Source: Acidovorax sp. Root219
GTDB lineage: Bacteria > Pseudomonadota > Gammaproteobacteria > Burkholderiales > Burkholderiaceae_C
Length of the DNA stretch: 44,218 nucleotides
Direction of reading: 5' to 3'
Assembly: GCF_001428665.1 (NCBI RefSeq)
Contig: NZ_LMIJ01000001.1
Coordinates: 183,138 to 227,355 of the forward strand
The translations under genes were made by a program, and so were the position numbers. The notes below the pieces were generated by a model, which saw only the letters and a program-made list of their open reading frames with translations, made no database searches and was not told where the DNA came from. Of the stretch, positions 32,660-41,153 are shown piece by piece (position 1 is the stretch's first letter; each line of letters starts with the position of its first letter).

Positions 32660-34132
32660 ATGCTGGACCTGATCATCGCTGGGGGCACGGTCGTCGACGG
32701 CAGCGGTGCACCACGCTTACGCGCTGACGTGGGTGTGGCCCAGGGCCGCATCACCGCCGTGGGCGACCTGCGCGGCCAGCCGGCCCGGGCCCACCATGAC
32801 GCCACAGGCCGCATCGTCTGCCCCGGCTTCATCGACGTGCACACGCACGACGACCGGTTGCTGCTGGGCACGCCGCACGGCCCCCACCCCAAGCTCACTC
32901 AGGGCGTGACCACGGTGGTCACCGGCAACTGCGGCATCAGCCTGGCGCCACTGCTGAGCGCCACCACGCCCCCGGCCCCGCTGGACCTGCTGGGCGCCGA
33001 CGACTGGCGCTACGCGCGCTTTGGGGACTACCTCGATGCGCTGCAGGCCGCCCGCCCCGCGCTCAATGCCGTGTGCCTGGTGGGCCACTCCACCCTGCGC
33101 GTGCGCCACGTGGCCGATCTGGAGCGCCCCGCTACGCCGTCAGAGGCGGCCCGCATGGCGGCCGACCTGGCAGACGCGCTGGATGCGGGGGCCAGTGGCC
33201 TGTCCACCGGGCTGTACTACCCGCCAGCGCGCGCGGCCACCGCCGAAGAAGTGATAGCCGTGGGAGCCCCTATCACCGCAGCGCGCGGCATCCTCACCAT
33301 GCACCTGCGCGATGAGGCCGACGCTATCGACGACGCGCTGCGCGAGGCCCTGCACATCGGCCGCGCCCTGGGCGTGGAGGCCGTGCTCTCGCACCACAAG
33401 CTCATCGGCCAGCGCAACCACGGCAGGTCGGTGCAGACCCTGGCCGCCGTGGACGCGGCCGCCGCGCACCAGCCGGTGTGCATGGACTGCTACCCCTACA
33501 ACGCTTCATCCACCATGCTGCTGGCCGCGCGCGTGGGGCAGTCCAGCGAAGTATTGGTCACCTGGTCGCGCGGCGACCCCAGCGCCGCTGGCCGCTCGCT
33601 GTTCGCCCTGGCGCGCGAGCGCGGCTGCACGCCCGAGGCCCTGGTGGAGCAGTTGGCACCCGCTGGCGCGGTGTACTTCGCCATGCACGAGGACGATGTG
33701 CGCCGCATCCTGGCGCACCCGCTCACCATGGTCGGATCGGACGGACTGGCCCACGACGCCGTGCCCCACCCGCGCCTGTGGGGCACCTTCCCGCGCGTGC
33801 TGGGGCACTATGCGCGCGAGCAGTGCCTGTTCCCGCTGGAGACCGCCGTCTACAAGATGACCGGCCTGAGCGCACGCCGCTTCGGCCTGGCAGACCGGGG
33901 AATGATCGCGCCTGGGTATGCAGCCGACATCGTGGTCTTCGACGAGGCCCACGTGGCCGACCGCGCGAGCTTCGAGCATCCCACCACGCCGAGCATTGGT
34001 ATCGACGCAGTCTTCGTCAACGGCCACCTGGCCTGCGAGCAGGGGCGCACGGTGCATGGGCATGCGGGGCAGGTGCTGCGGCGGCAGCAAGGTCAGCCCG
34101 CTTTGCCTGCGCCACAGGGCCAGATGGGTTGA
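32660..34132 (+). CDS. N-acyl-D-amino-acid deacylase-type amidohydrolase
   Basis: A 490-residue amidohydrolase of the D-aminoacylase family, the usual length. The metal motif is FIDVHTHDDRLLL, followed by TVVTGNCGISLAP, SGLSTGLYYPP (a conserved active-site loop), the histidine segment VLSHHKLIG, and VGSDGLAHD with the catalytic Asp. It would remove the acyl group from N-acyl-D-amino acids or a similar substrate in the cytosol; no signal peptide is seen. Related N-acyl-D-glutamate or D-aspartate deacylases and dihydropyrimidinase-like enzymes are alternatives. It is co-transcribed with the Bug gene and convergent with the LuxR-type gene. Confidence 0.88.
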   Translation: MLDLIIAGGTVVDGSGAPRLRADVGVAQGRITAVGDLRGQPARAHHDATGRIVCPGFIDVHTHDDRLLLGTPHGPHPKLTQGVTTVVTGNCGISLAPLLSATTPPAPLDLLGADDWRYARFGDYLDALQAARPALNAVCLVGHSTLRVRHVADLERPATPSEAARMAADLADALDAGASGLSTGLYYPPARAATAEEVIAVGAPITAARGILTMHLRDEADAIDDALREALHIGRALGVEAVLSHHKLIGQRNHGRSVQTLAAVDAAAAHQPVCMDCYPYNASSTMLLAARVGQSSEVLVTWSRGDPSAAGRSLFALARERGCTPEALVEQLAPAGAVYFAMHEDDVRRILAHPLTMVGSDGLAHDAVPHPRLWGTFPRVLGHYAREQCLFPLETAVYKMTGLSARRFGLADRGMIAPGYAADIVVFDEAHVADRASFEHPTTPSIGIDAVFVNGHLACEQGRTVHGHAGQVLRRQQGQPALPAPQGQMG

Positions 34133-34180
34133 AGAATGCGAGCGAAGCCTTCGCTCCGCACTCGCGGTCCAGGGACAGCC

Positions 34181-34951
34181 TCAGTGGGACCGCCTCGCCC
34201 CCAGCAGCCTCTGCACCAGTTCCGTACGGTTATGCACCCCGAACCGCTCGAACAGTGCATCCACATGCGTGCGCACGGTCGAGTAGCCAATCCCCAGCTC
34301 CGCCGCGATCTTCTTGTCGGGCCAGCCCGCGCACAGCGCCTGGGCGATTTCGCGGGCGCGGCCGTTGAGGCCTTGCCAGGGGTCGGGTGAAGCGGGTACA
34401 GGTGCGACCGGCGCCGTGTCCGCCGGCCGCGCGCCCAGCCGCCGCAGCGCGCCGGTGAACGCCGGCTGCACCAGCCGCAGCAAGTCCAGCGTGTCGCGGT
34501 CGAACGGCCCGCGCTGGCGGCTGCGCCAGATGCGCAGGTCACCGAGGTTGCGCCCGCCGTCCCAGGCAAAGAGGTTCACGCCGTGGTGCAGGCCGTCGCG
34601 GGCCAGGAAGTCGTTGAAGAACTCGGTCTTCATCAGTTCCTGCTGGGGCAGGATCTGCGTGACCAGGGTGGGCTCGCGGCGCTGGCGCAGTTGGTGGGTG
34701 ATGGGGTCGCGGTACTGGTAGTACGCCTCGTACGCCCGCAGGTTGGCGTCGTCCATGTGGATGGAGGCGCGGTCGCCAAAGCGCTGGGCGCCGTCGTCCC
34801 AGGCGTACGAGGCGAAATGGTCGGCCTGCAGCAGGGCCAGCAGGTCGCTGCCCACGGCCAGGCGCAGCGGGGCGCTCGCCGGCAGTTCGGCAGCCTCCAG
34901 CCGGCCCATCAGGCGGGACAGCATTTCTACGCGGGCATGGCTCAGGTACAT
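34181..34951 (-). CDS. LuxR-type HTH regulator with GAF-like sensor region
   Basis: A 256-residue regulator. The N-terminal part (about 1-175) looks like a GAF-type sensor rather than an acyl-homoserine-lactone domain. The C-terminal LuxR helix-turn-helix (about 190-250) reads LNGRAREIAQALCAGWPDKKIAAELGIGYSTVRTHVDALFERF in continuous form, with typical variation. No receiver domain and no LuxI gene are present, so it is an orphan. There is no clear Shine-Dalgarno before the ATG. It is convergent with the deacylase gene, 48 bp apart; a regulatory link is possible but unproven. Confidence 0.85.
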   Translation of the reverse strand: MYLSHARVEMLSRLMGRLEAAELPASAPLRLAVGSDLLALLQADHFASYAWDDGAQRFGDRASIHMDDANLRAYEAYYQYRDPITHQLRQRREPTLVTQILPQQELMKTEFFNDFLARDGLHHGVNLFAWDGGRNLGDLRIWRSRQRGPFDRDTLDLLRLVQPAFTGALRRLGARPADTAPVAPVPASPDPWQGLNGRAREIAQALCAGWPDKKIAAELGIGYSTVRTHVDALFERFGVHNRTELVQRLLGARRSH

Positions 34952-35125
34952 GGCGGGAGGGTGCGAGGCTTAGGCACAGCGATGGTGCTGGCCTGCCCGC
35001 TACTGTAGGGACATCACTGCCCGCATTCAAGAGCTGTGCCAGGCTCGCTTTCCCTTACACGATCTCGCTCTGGGTCTCGGTACCGGCCAACAACCTGGCC
35101 ATGCCCCCGCTGACGAAAACTGGCG
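34952..35125. other. Intergenic stretch without a recognised feature
   Basis: Upstream of the LuxR-type gene and before the dispersed repeat. I see no gene, strong promoter or hairpin here. Confidence 0.5.
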
Positions 35126-35238
35126 CGGCAAAGGCCAGTGCCCCCGCGCAAGGGCCGCCCCGCCGCGCTGGGGGCGTCCCACTCCCGACTCGCTCAGCGA
35201 GGCGAGAGAGGGGGAAGGCGCGAAGCGACTCAGGGGGT
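35126..35238 (-). repeat. Comamonadaceae-type dispersed repeat
   Basis: A GC-rich block with an internal CTCGC-TCA-GCGAG hairpin (35189-35201). Read on the minus strand it starts CCCCCTGAGTCGCTTCGCG and runs through a CCCCCTCTCTCGC stretch, a pattern I recognise as a common intergenic repeat in Acidovorax-like genomes (from memory, not searched). It abuts and enters the 3' end of the small membrane-protein gene, supplying its stop codon. Copy number and exact ends need a genome search. Confidence 0.6.
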
Positions 35239-35526
35239 GTCAATCCTATGCCGTGCGCAATCCGCCGGCCGCTCGGTCACGGGCACCGGGCAGCGGTTGA
35301 CCTCGAACGGCGACATGGACAGCAACGTGGTGAGCGCGCTCGATGCCATGGTCACCAGCCAGAACGCGAAGAAGGCGATGGTGTAGACGCCCTCGCGCGA
35401 CAGGGCCAAGGGCTGGCCGAACCAGTGCATGTCCTGTGGGTCCACCATGGCGAAAACCAGCATCTCCAGCACGCCGGCCGTCAGAAAGGCGGGCCAGGCG
35501 ATCCACATCAGTCGCTGCAATCTCAT
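35230..35526 (-). CDS. Small membrane protein beside the cbb3 cluster
   Basis: A 98-residue protein with two predicted membrane helices: about 8-26 (MWIAWPAFLTAGVLEMLVF) and about 46-68 (GVYTIAFFAFWLVTMASSAL). A Cys/Pro-rich tail follows (CPVPVTERPADCARH). A good AAGGAG precedes the ATG. I do not know its function. It lies on the same strand, 160 bp after the fixH-like gene, and may be a late member of the cco operon. Its last residues and stop codon are encoded by a dispersed repeat. Confidence 0.72.
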   Translation of the reverse strand: MRLQRLMWIAWPAFLTAGVLEMLVFAMVDPQDMHWFGQPLALSREGVYTIAFFAFWLVTMASSALTTLLSMSPFEVNRCPVPVTERPADCARHRIDTP

Positions 35527-35574
35527 GGGCTTGTCTCCTTGTTACGGTTTTGCCTTCAATCGGCTAACGTCGTT

Positions 35575-35614
35575 GGGGAGCCTTGCCGTGCTACAGCACT
35601 GTCTGCGGCTCCCC
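35575..35614 (-). other. Nested hairpin in the fixH/small-protein gap
   Basis: GGGGAGCC (35575-35582) pairs with GGCTCCCC (35607-35614), enclosing GTGCT-AC-AGCAC (35588-35599). The fold has 40 bases and no U-tract, so it could stabilise or separate messages rather than simply end transcription. Confidence 0.5.
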
Positions 35615-35686
35615 GCCTAGTTATCCGATCGAATTCAAAACCGCTTTGCTCGTTGGGTGTTTCGTTCTTTGGAGGCTGCGCCGCTT

Positions 35687-35974
35687 TCAGCGCGGCTTGT
35701 CCTGCTCGGGCGTGGCCGCGTGGTTGCGGGCCTTCATGGCAGGGGCCAGGCTGCTGCCCTTGTCCTCCAGCGTCTTGTTGATCTCGATGCCTTGCTGGTA
35801 GTAGTCCTCCGCCACCACGGGGTCGGGGCGGGCGATGGCGATCCACAGCGTGGCAAAGCCCGCGACGACGACGATGGCCGGGCCGGAGATGACCAGCCAG
35901 ACATGGCCGAATTTCCACCAGGGAGCGGCGGCTGTGGCAGCGACGGGCGATGCGGCGACGGAAGGGGATGGCAT
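35687..35974 (-). CDS. ccoH: cbb3 oxidase assembly protein CcoH/FixH
   Basis: A 95-residue FixH-like protein, shorter than alphaproteobacterial FixH (about 150-170). It has one membrane helix (about 24-46, HVWLVISGPAIVVVAGFATLWIA) followed by the family motif DPVVAEDYYQQGIEINKTL. CcoH is needed for stable assembly of cbb3 subunits. An AGGAG site precedes the ATG, and the gene is 59 bp after ccoG on the same strand. Confidence 0.85.
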   Translation of the reverse strand: MPSPSVAASPVAATAAAPWWKFGHVWLVISGPAIVVVAGFATLWIAIARPDPVVAEDYYQQGIEINKTLEDKGSSLAPAMKARNHAATPEQDKPR

Positions 35975-36033
35975 GGGGTACTACTCCTGACGGACAAGGA
36001 CAACAAAGGGGCGGCAGCGGCTGGCGGGCACGG

Positions 36034-37491
36034 TCAGCGCGGCACCAGAAACACCGACTTCTCGGTGACATGGCCCCCGCCACCCAGGGCCTCGATCTCG
36101 AACTGCACGGGGTGCGATCCAGGCGGGGCCGAGCCGTACGGGATCTGCAGGCGCACGGCGACCCAGCGCGACTCGGCGGCGCCGATGTCGACTTCGGCCT
36201 CCGATGCCACCGTGAGCCCATCGAGCCCGTGCGCGCCGATGCGGTAGCGCTGGCCGGCCTCGGTGGCGTTCATGATCTGCAGGCGGTAGATGTTCTCAAG
36301 CTGCCCACCCGCGACGATGCGCGAGAGCGCGGCACGGTCGCGCACCACGTCGACCTTGAAGGCGGTGCGCAGGGCCAGGCTGGCCGTGAGCCCCACGCAC
36401 AGCGCGAGCAGGATGGCGCTGTAGATGAGCACGCGGGGCCGCAGCACGCGGCGCAGCATCTGCGCGCCGCTCCAGCGGGCCGCCACGGCGTTCTCGGTGG
36501 CATAGCGGATGAGGCCGCGCGGGTAGTGCACCTTGTCCATCACGGTGTTGCAGGCGTCCACGCACAGGCCGCAGCCGATGCACTCGTACTGCAGGCCGTT
36601 GCGGATGTCGATGCCCACGGGGCAGACCTGCACGCACAGCGTGCAATCGATGCAGTCGCCCAGGCCCTTGGCCTTGTGGTCCACGGTCTTGCTGCGCGGG
36701 CCTCGGGGTTCGCCACGCGCCAGGTCGTAGCTGACGACCAGGGTGTCCTTGTCGAACATGGCGCTCTGAAAGCGTGCATACGGGCACATGTATTTGCACA
36801 CCTGCTCGCGCATGTAGCCCGCATTGCCATAGGTGGCAAAGCCGTAGAAAAAAACCCAGAAGATCTGCCAGCTGCCCTGCAGCGCCAGCAACTCGGCACC
36901 CAGTGCGCGGATGGGCACGAAATAGCCCACGAAGGTGAAGCCCGTCCACAACGCCACGCTGATCCAGAGGAACTGCTTGACGGACTTCTTGCGGACCTTC
37001 TCCCAGGTCCAGCCACCAGCATCCAGGCGCAGGCGCGCGCTGCGCTCGCCCTCCACCTTGTGCTCGATCCACATGAACATCTCGGTGTACACCGTCTGCG
37101 GGCAGGCGAAGCCACACCACAGGCGCCCGGCCACCGTGGTGAACAAAAACAGCGACATCGCACTGATGATGAGCAGGCCGGTGAGGTAGATGAAATCCTG
37201 CGGGTACAGCACGAAACCGAACAGGTAGAAGCGCCGCGCGCCCAGATCGAACAGCACCATCTGCCGCTCGCCCCACTGCAGCCAGGGCACCACATAGAAC
37301 ACCAGCTGCGTGAGGGCCACCATGGCCCAGCGCCAGCGGGCGAAGGTGCCGCTGATGGAGCGCGGGTAGATCTTCTTTTGCGCCTCGTACAGCGACACGA
37401 CTTCGGCCGCTGCGTCGGTGCTGCCCCCAGGGGCGGCAGCGACCGGGGTGATGGGAATGACCTTGCGGGCAGGCCCGCTGGGTGGCTTCAT
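36034..37491 (-). CDS. ccoG: Membrane iron-sulfur protein CcoG (FixG/RdxA)
   Basis: A 485-residue polytopic protein with two ferredoxin-type clusters, CIDCTLCVQVCPVGIDI and CIGCGLCVDACN, an earlier WCGFACPQTVYTE motif, and a C-terminal Ig-like periplasmic domain. CcoG has been shown in other bacteria to reduce Cu(II) to Cu(I) for cbb3 oxidase maturation. It follows ccoP by 115 bp and precedes ccoH. Length and motif order are normal. Confidence 0.94.
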   Translation of the reverse strand: MKPPSGPARKVIPITPVAAAPGGSTDAAAEVVSLYEAQKKIYPRSISGTFARWRWAMVALTQLVFYVVPWLQWGERQMVLFDLGARRFYLFGFVLYPQDFIYLTGLLIISAMSLFLFTTVAGRLWCGFACPQTVYTEMFMWIEHKVEGERSARLRLDAGGWTWEKVRKKSVKQFLWISVALWTGFTFVGYFVPIRALGAELLALQGSWQIFWVFFYGFATYGNAGYMREQVCKYMCPYARFQSAMFDKDTLVVSYDLARGEPRGPRSKTVDHKAKGLGDCIDCTLCVQVCPVGIDIRNGLQYECIGCGLCVDACNTVMDKVHYPRGLIRYATENAVAARWSGAQMLRRVLRPRVLIYSAILLALCVGLTASLALRTAFKVDVVRDRAALSRIVAGGQLENIYRLQIMNATEAGQRYRIGAHGLDGLTVASEAEVDIGAAESRWVAVRLQIPYGSAPPGSHPVQFEIEALGGGGHVTEKSVFLVPR

Positions 37492-37520
37492 GGCAGTTCT
37501 CTAATAGGGGGCCGATCGCA

Positions 37521-37573
37521 ATGCCCTTTGGGGCATGCACCGGCCGGCGCGCTACGGCCCCGCCGTATGGCGG
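37521..37573 (-). other. Two hairpins in the ccoP-ccoG gap
   Basis: ATGCCC-N4-GGGCAT (37521-37536) and CCGCC-N4-GGCGG (37560-37573) lie between ccoP and ccoG. Neither has a clear U-tract. They may separate or stabilise the ccoNOQP and ccoGH messages. Confidence 0.45.
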
Positions 37574-37606
37574 CGAAGCCTTTGCGCCAGGGTTCAGGTC
37601 ACACGG

Positions 37607-38527
37607 TCATCGCGTTGCGGCTGCGGCACCGTTGTTGGAGAGGCTCCACACGTAGGAGGCCAGCACATTGATCTGCGCCTCGGTCAGCTTCTCGGCCTGG
37701 GCGGGCATCTGGTTGGTCTTGCCGTTGTTGACCATGGCGGTGATGGCGGCTTCGCCCCAGCCGTGCAGCCACACGTCGTCGGTGAGGTTGGGGGCGCCCA
37801 GGGCCTGGTTTCCCTTGCCGTCCATGCCGTGGCAGGCGGCGCAGGCGGCAAACTTGGACTTGCCCAGCGATGCGCGCAGCGAGTCGTGCGGGCTCTTGGA
37901 GAGGCTCAGCACGTAGTGCGAAAGGTTGCGCACGTCCTCGGGCGAGCCCACGGCGGCCGCCATGGGCGGCATCACGCCGATGCGGCCCTGCGCGATGGTC
38001 TCGCGGATCTTCTCGGGTGAGCCGCCGTGCAGCCAGTCGGCATCGGCCAGGTTGGGAAAGCCCTTGCTGCCGCGCGCGTCGGAGCCGTGGCACTGCGCGC
38101 AGTTGTTCATGAACAGGCGCTCGCCGATGGCGTGGGCCTGCGGGTCGCGCGCCATGTCCTCGGGCTTCATGTCAGCAAAGCGGGCGTACAGCGGCGCCAG
38201 CTCGGCCTTGGCCTTGTCCATCTCGGCCTGGTACTCGCCCAGCTGCGTCCAGCCGAGCTTGCCGGCAAACGTGCCCAGGCCCGGGTAGGCGGCCAGGTAG
38301 GCCAGGCCGAAGACGATGGTGATGACGAACAGCCATACCCACCAGCGCGGCAGGGGGTTGTTCATCTCGACCAGGTCTTCGTCCCAGACGTGGCCCGTGG
38401 TGTTGTCAGCGGTGGCCATGACCTTCTTGCGGCCGGCCATCCACAGCAGCAGCCCGCAGGCGACGATGCCGCCCAGGGTCACGGCGGTCACGAAGACCGA
38501 CCAGAAATTGCTGGTGAAGTCACTCAT
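37607..38527 (-). CDS. ccoP: cbb3 oxidase diheme subunit CcoP
   Basis: A 306-residue subunit carrying electrons from cytochrome c to CcoO. It has an N-terminal membrane anchor (about 9-30), a second helix (about 62-83, WWVWLFVITIVFGLAYLAAY) and two c-type heme motifs, CAQCH and CAACH, each followed by distal Met candidates (GVMPPM and NQMPAQ). It lies between ccoQ and ccoG, with 47 bp from ccoQ. Having two helices is normal for betaproteobacterial CcoP. Confidence 0.95.
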   Translation of the reverse strand: MSDFTSNFWSVFVTAVTLGGIVACGLLLWMAGRKKVMATADNTTGHVWDEDLVEMNNPLPRWWVWLFVITIVFGLAYLAAYPGLGTFAGKLGWTQLGEYQAEMDKAKAELAPLYARFADMKPEDMARDPQAHAIGERLFMNNCAQCHGSDARGSKGFPNLADADWLHGGSPEKIRETIAQGRIGVMPPMAAAVGSPEDVRNLSHYVLSLSKSPHDSLRASLGKSKFAACAACHGMDGKGNQALGAPNLTDDVWLHGWGEAAITAMVNNGKTNQMPAQAEKLTEAQINVLASYVWSLSNNGAAAATR

Positions 38528-38574
38528 GGGGTGCTCTCTTGTTCATGTGGTTGTTGTTCTTGAGGCGGGCACGG

Positions 38575-38712
38575 TCACTCGTGCTCGAAGGGCACGCGGC
38601 CCGCTTCGTCGAAGCGGTCCTTGTTGCTGCCCAGGTAGGCCCAGACCCAGATGCCGACAAAGCAGGCCAGCGAGGCCAGCGTGGCGACGATGCGCATAGT
38701 CGTGATATCCAT
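38575..38712 (-). CDS. ccoQ: cbb3 oxidase small subunit CcoQ
   Basis: A 45-residue single-helix protein (IVATLASLACFVGIWVWAYL) that stabilises the CcoP-CcoNO interaction. The ATG at 38712 has a GGGAGA ribosome site; the frame open further upstream crosses the hairpin and is not coding. Its tail reads NKDRFDEAGRVPFEHE, typical of CcoQ. Confidence 0.9.
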   Translation of the reverse strand: MDITTMRIVATLASLACFVGIWVWAYLGSNKDRFDEAGRVPFEHE

Positions 38713-38748
38713 TGCAATCTCCCAGAATGTGGTGTTACTTGGAGCGGG

Positions 38749-38843
38749 AAAAAAACTCAGCGAAGCGGTTCTGGCCAGGCGCTGCGTCGCAGGCAGTACG
38801 GGTAGTACGACAAGACGCGGCAACGACGCCAGAAGAGTTTTTT
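38749..38843 (-). terminator. Hairpin plus U-tract between ccoO and ccoQ
   Basis: On the minus strand AAAAAACTC and TTCTGGC (38843-38828) pair with GCCAGAA (38775-38769) and GAGTTTTTTT (38758-38749). There is also a GTCG/CGAC inner pairing and two asymmetric bulges. The fold ends in seven U residues just before the ccoQ ribosome site. It could act as a partial terminator inside the operon; the bulges lower confidence. Confidence 0.5.
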
Positions 38844-38851
38844 AGCCGCTC

Positions 38852-39484
38852 TTACTTGAGCGCGCGGCCCATGACCTGCAGGTAGGCCACCAGGGCGTCC
38901 ATCTCGGTCTTGCCCTTGAGCTCGGCGGCCGCGTCGGCGATCTGCCCGTCGGTGTAGGGCACGCCCACGGTGCGCAGTGCCTTCATGCGGGGGGCTGCAA
39001 CGGCAGTGTCGACGGGTGTCTTCTCCAGCCAGGGATAGGCGGGCATGTTCGACTCGGGCACCAGGTCGCGCGGGTTGGTCAGGTGGATGCGGTGCCACTC
39101 GTCGCTGTACTTGCCGCCCACGCGGTGCAGGTCGGGGCCGGTGCGCTTGCTGCCCCACTGGAAGGGGTGGTCGTACACGAACTCGCCAGCCACCGAATAG
39201 TGGCCGTAGCGCAGCGTCTCGGCGCGAAAGGGGCGGATCATCTGCGAGTGGCAGTTGTAGCAGCCCTCGCGGATGTAGATATCGCGCCCGATCAGCTGCG
39301 TGGCGGTATAGGGCTCCACGCCCTTGACGGCCTCGGTGGTGGACTTCTGGAAGAACAGCGGTACGATCTCTACCAGACCGCCGATGGCGATCACCAGCAG
39401 GATCAGCACGATCATCAAAAAGTTGTTGGTCTCCACCTTTTCGTGGCTGAAACCGGTGGTCGCGGGGGTCTTGTTGTCAGACAT
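38852..39484 (-). CDS. ccoO: cbb3 oxidase monoheme subunit CcoO
   Basis: A 210-residue membrane-anchored cytochrome c subunit. One N-terminal helix (about 22-45) precedes the heme motif CYNCH ([15 protein letters not shown]) and the family segment [19 protein letters not shown]. It passes electrons from CcoP to CcoN. The ATG at 39484 gives the usual MSDNK-type start; the longer open frame upstream overlaps ccoN. It begins 27 bp after ccoN ends. Confidence 0.95.
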   Translation of the reverse strand: MSDNKTPATTGFSHEKVETNNFLMIVLILLVIAIGGLVEIVPLFFQKSTTEAVKGVEPYTATQLIGRDIYIREGCYNCHSQMIRPFRAETLRYGHYSVAGEFVYDHPFQWGSKRTGPDLHRVGGKYSDEWHRIHLTNPRDLVPESNMPAYPWLEKTPVDTAVAAPRMKALRTVGVPYTDGQIADAAAELKGKTEMDALVAYLQVMGRALK

Positions 39485-39510
39485 GGATGAAAGCTCTCCG
39501 TACGTGCTGC

Positions 39511-40953
39511 TCAGGCGTGGGCAGCGTGCACTGCAGGGATGGCGACCTTGACCGAGCGGCCGGCGATGGCGGTGGCCCACACGTTCCAGGCCATGACCAG
39601 CATGCCGCCCAGGTACAGCAGGCCGCCGAGCACGCGCACCACGTAGAAGGGGTAGGTGGCCTTGACGCCTTCGACGAAGGTGTAGGTGAGCGTGCCGTCG
39701 GGGTTGATGGCGCGCCACATCAGGCCCTGCATGACACCGGCGATCCACATCGCGGCGATGTACAGCACGATGCCCACGGTGGCCATCCAGAAGTGCAGCT
39801 CGATGGCCGGCACGGAGTGCATCTTCTCGCGGCCGAACAGGCGGGGAATCAGGTAGTACAGCGAGCCCATGGAGATCAGGCCCACCCAGCCCAGGGCGCC
39901 CGAATGCACGTGGCCCACGGTCCAGTCGGTGTAGTGGCTCAGGGCGTTGACGGTCTTGATGGACATCATCGGGCCCTCGAAGGTGGACATGCCGTAGAAC
40001 GACAGCGACACGATCAGAAAGCGCAGGATGGGGTCGTCACGCAGCTTGTGCCAGGCGCCCGACAGGGTCATCACGCCGTTGATCATGCCGCCCCAGCTGG
40101 GCGCCAGCAGGATCAGCGAGAACACCATGCCCACCGATTGCGTCCAGTCGGGCAGCGCGGTGTAGTGCAGGTGGTGCGGGCCGGCCCACATGTAGGTGAA
40201 GATCAGCGCCCAGAAGTGCACGATGGACAGGCGGTAGCTGTACACCGGGCGGCCGGCCTGCTTGGGGATGAAGTAGTACATCATCCCGAGGAAGCCGGCG
40301 GTCAGGAAGAAGCCCACCGCGTTGTGGCCGTACCACCACTGCACCATGGCGTCCTGCACGCCGGCGTAGGCCGAGTAGCTCTTCATCCAGCCCGCAGGCA
40401 CCGCGGCGCTGTTGACCAGGTGCAGGATGGCCACGGCCAGGATGAAGGCGCCGAAGAACCAGTTGGCCACGTAGATGTGGCGCACCTTGCGCATGCCTAC
40501 GGTGCCGAAGAACACGATGGCGTAGGACACCCAGACCAGCGTGATCAGGATGTCGATGGGCCATTCGAGTTCGGCGTATTCCTTGCCCGAGGTGTAGCCC
40601 ATGGGCAGGCTGATGGCCGCCGCCACGATGACCAGTTGCCAGCCCCAGAAGGTGAAGGCCGCCAGCGGCGCTGCGAACAGCCGCACCTGGCAGGTGCGCT
40701 GCACCACGTAGTAGCTGGTGGCAAACAGCGCACAGCCGCCAAAGGCGAAGATGACGGCGTTGGTATGCAGTGGACGCAGGCGCCCGTAGCTGAGCCACGG
40801 AATGCCGAAGTTGAGTTCAGGCCAGGCCAGCTGGGCGGCGATGATGACGCCCACCAACATGCCCACCACCCCCCATACCACTGCCATGATAGAAAACTGC
40901 CGCACGACCGTGTCGTTGTAGTGCGCAGCAGCTGTGTTTTGCGTTGAATCCAT
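39511..40953 (-). CDS. ccoN: cbb3 oxidase catalytic subunit CcoN
   Basis: A 480-residue heme-copper oxidase subunit I of the C type, with twelve membrane helices. It has the binuclear-centre segment [27 protein letters not shown] for a low-spin heme His, and a [12 protein letters not shown] region near the C-terminal heme ligands. It reduces oxygen with high affinity under microaerobic conditions. The ATG at 40953 is chosen over an in-frame start 22 codons upstream because the FNR box lies there. Promoter control by FNR is very likely. Confidence 0.96.
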   Translation of the reverse strand: MDSTQNTAAAHYNDTVVRQFSIMAVVWGVVGMLVGVIIAAQLAWPELNFGIPWLSYGRLRPLHTNAVIFAFGGCALFATSYYVVQRTCQVRLFAAPLAAFTFWGWQLVIVAAAISLPMGYTSGKEYAELEWPIDILITLVWVSYAIVFFGTVGMRKVRHIYVANWFFGAFILAVAILHLVNSAAVPAGWMKSYSAYAGVQDAMVQWWYGHNAVGFFLTAGFLGMMYYFIPKQAGRPVYSYRLSIVHFWALIFTYMWAGPHHLHYTALPDWTQSVGMVFSLILLAPSWGGMINGVMTLSGAWHKLRDDPILRFLIVSLSFYGMSTFEGPMMSIKTVNALSHYTDWTVGHVHSGALGWVGLISMGSLYYLIPRLFGREKMHSVPAIELHFWMATVGIVLYIAAMWIAGVMQGLMWRAINPDGTLTYTFVEGVKATYPFYVVRVLGGLLYLGGMLVMAWNVWATAIAGRSVKVAIPAVHAAHA

Positions 40954-41005
40954 CGGGCACCTCTTTGTGTTGGAATGAGTCTCCGGCAAGAGGGGCCGAT
41001 GGGTA

Positions 41006-41019
41006 TTGACGCATGTCAA
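41006..41019. promoter_or_regulatory. FNR box upstream of ccoN, inside the ccoS 3' end
   Basis: TTGAC-GCAT-GTCAA is a perfect dyad centred 59.5 bp before the ccoN ATG. Its right half covers the ccoS stop codon (41016-41018), so the regulator site and the coding end overlap. Confidence 0.82.
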
Positions 41020-41153
41020 TCATTCCGGAGAATGCGCTCGCCCTCTTGCTCCACGCTCTCGAACTGCCCGCGGTACACAGCCCACCACAGGCCGGCCAGG
41101 ATCAACAGCACCAGCACCACGGACAGGGGGATCAGCAGGTACAGGATGTCCAT
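41016..41153 (-). CDS. ccoS: cbb3 oxidase assembly protein CcoS
   Basis: A 45-residue protein with one membrane helix ([20 protein letters not shown]) followed by the family motif [20 protein letters not shown]. CcoS is needed to insert cofactors, including the CcoI-delivered copper, into CcoN. Its ATG overlaps the ccoI stop by one base (TGATG). The C-terminal codons overlap the FNR box of ccoN. Confidence 0.92.
   Translation of the reverse strand: MDILYLLIPLSVVLVLLILAGLWWAVYRGQFESVEQEGERILRND

Noticed and set aside
34181..34951. Quorum-sensing LuxR solo
   Set aside because: The C-terminal domain is LuxR-type, but the N-terminal half lacks the acyl-homoserine-lactone-binding pattern I would expect and no luxI gene is present.
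35950..37671. Plus-strand open frame of about 570 codons opposite ccoG
   Set aside because: Antisense shadow of an intact ccoG; His/Gln/Gly-rich composition and no domain.
38713..38823. Longer CcoQ starting upstream of 38712
   Set aside because: The extension would be translated through the hairpin and U-tract, and the ATG at 38712 has the proper ribosome site and family start.
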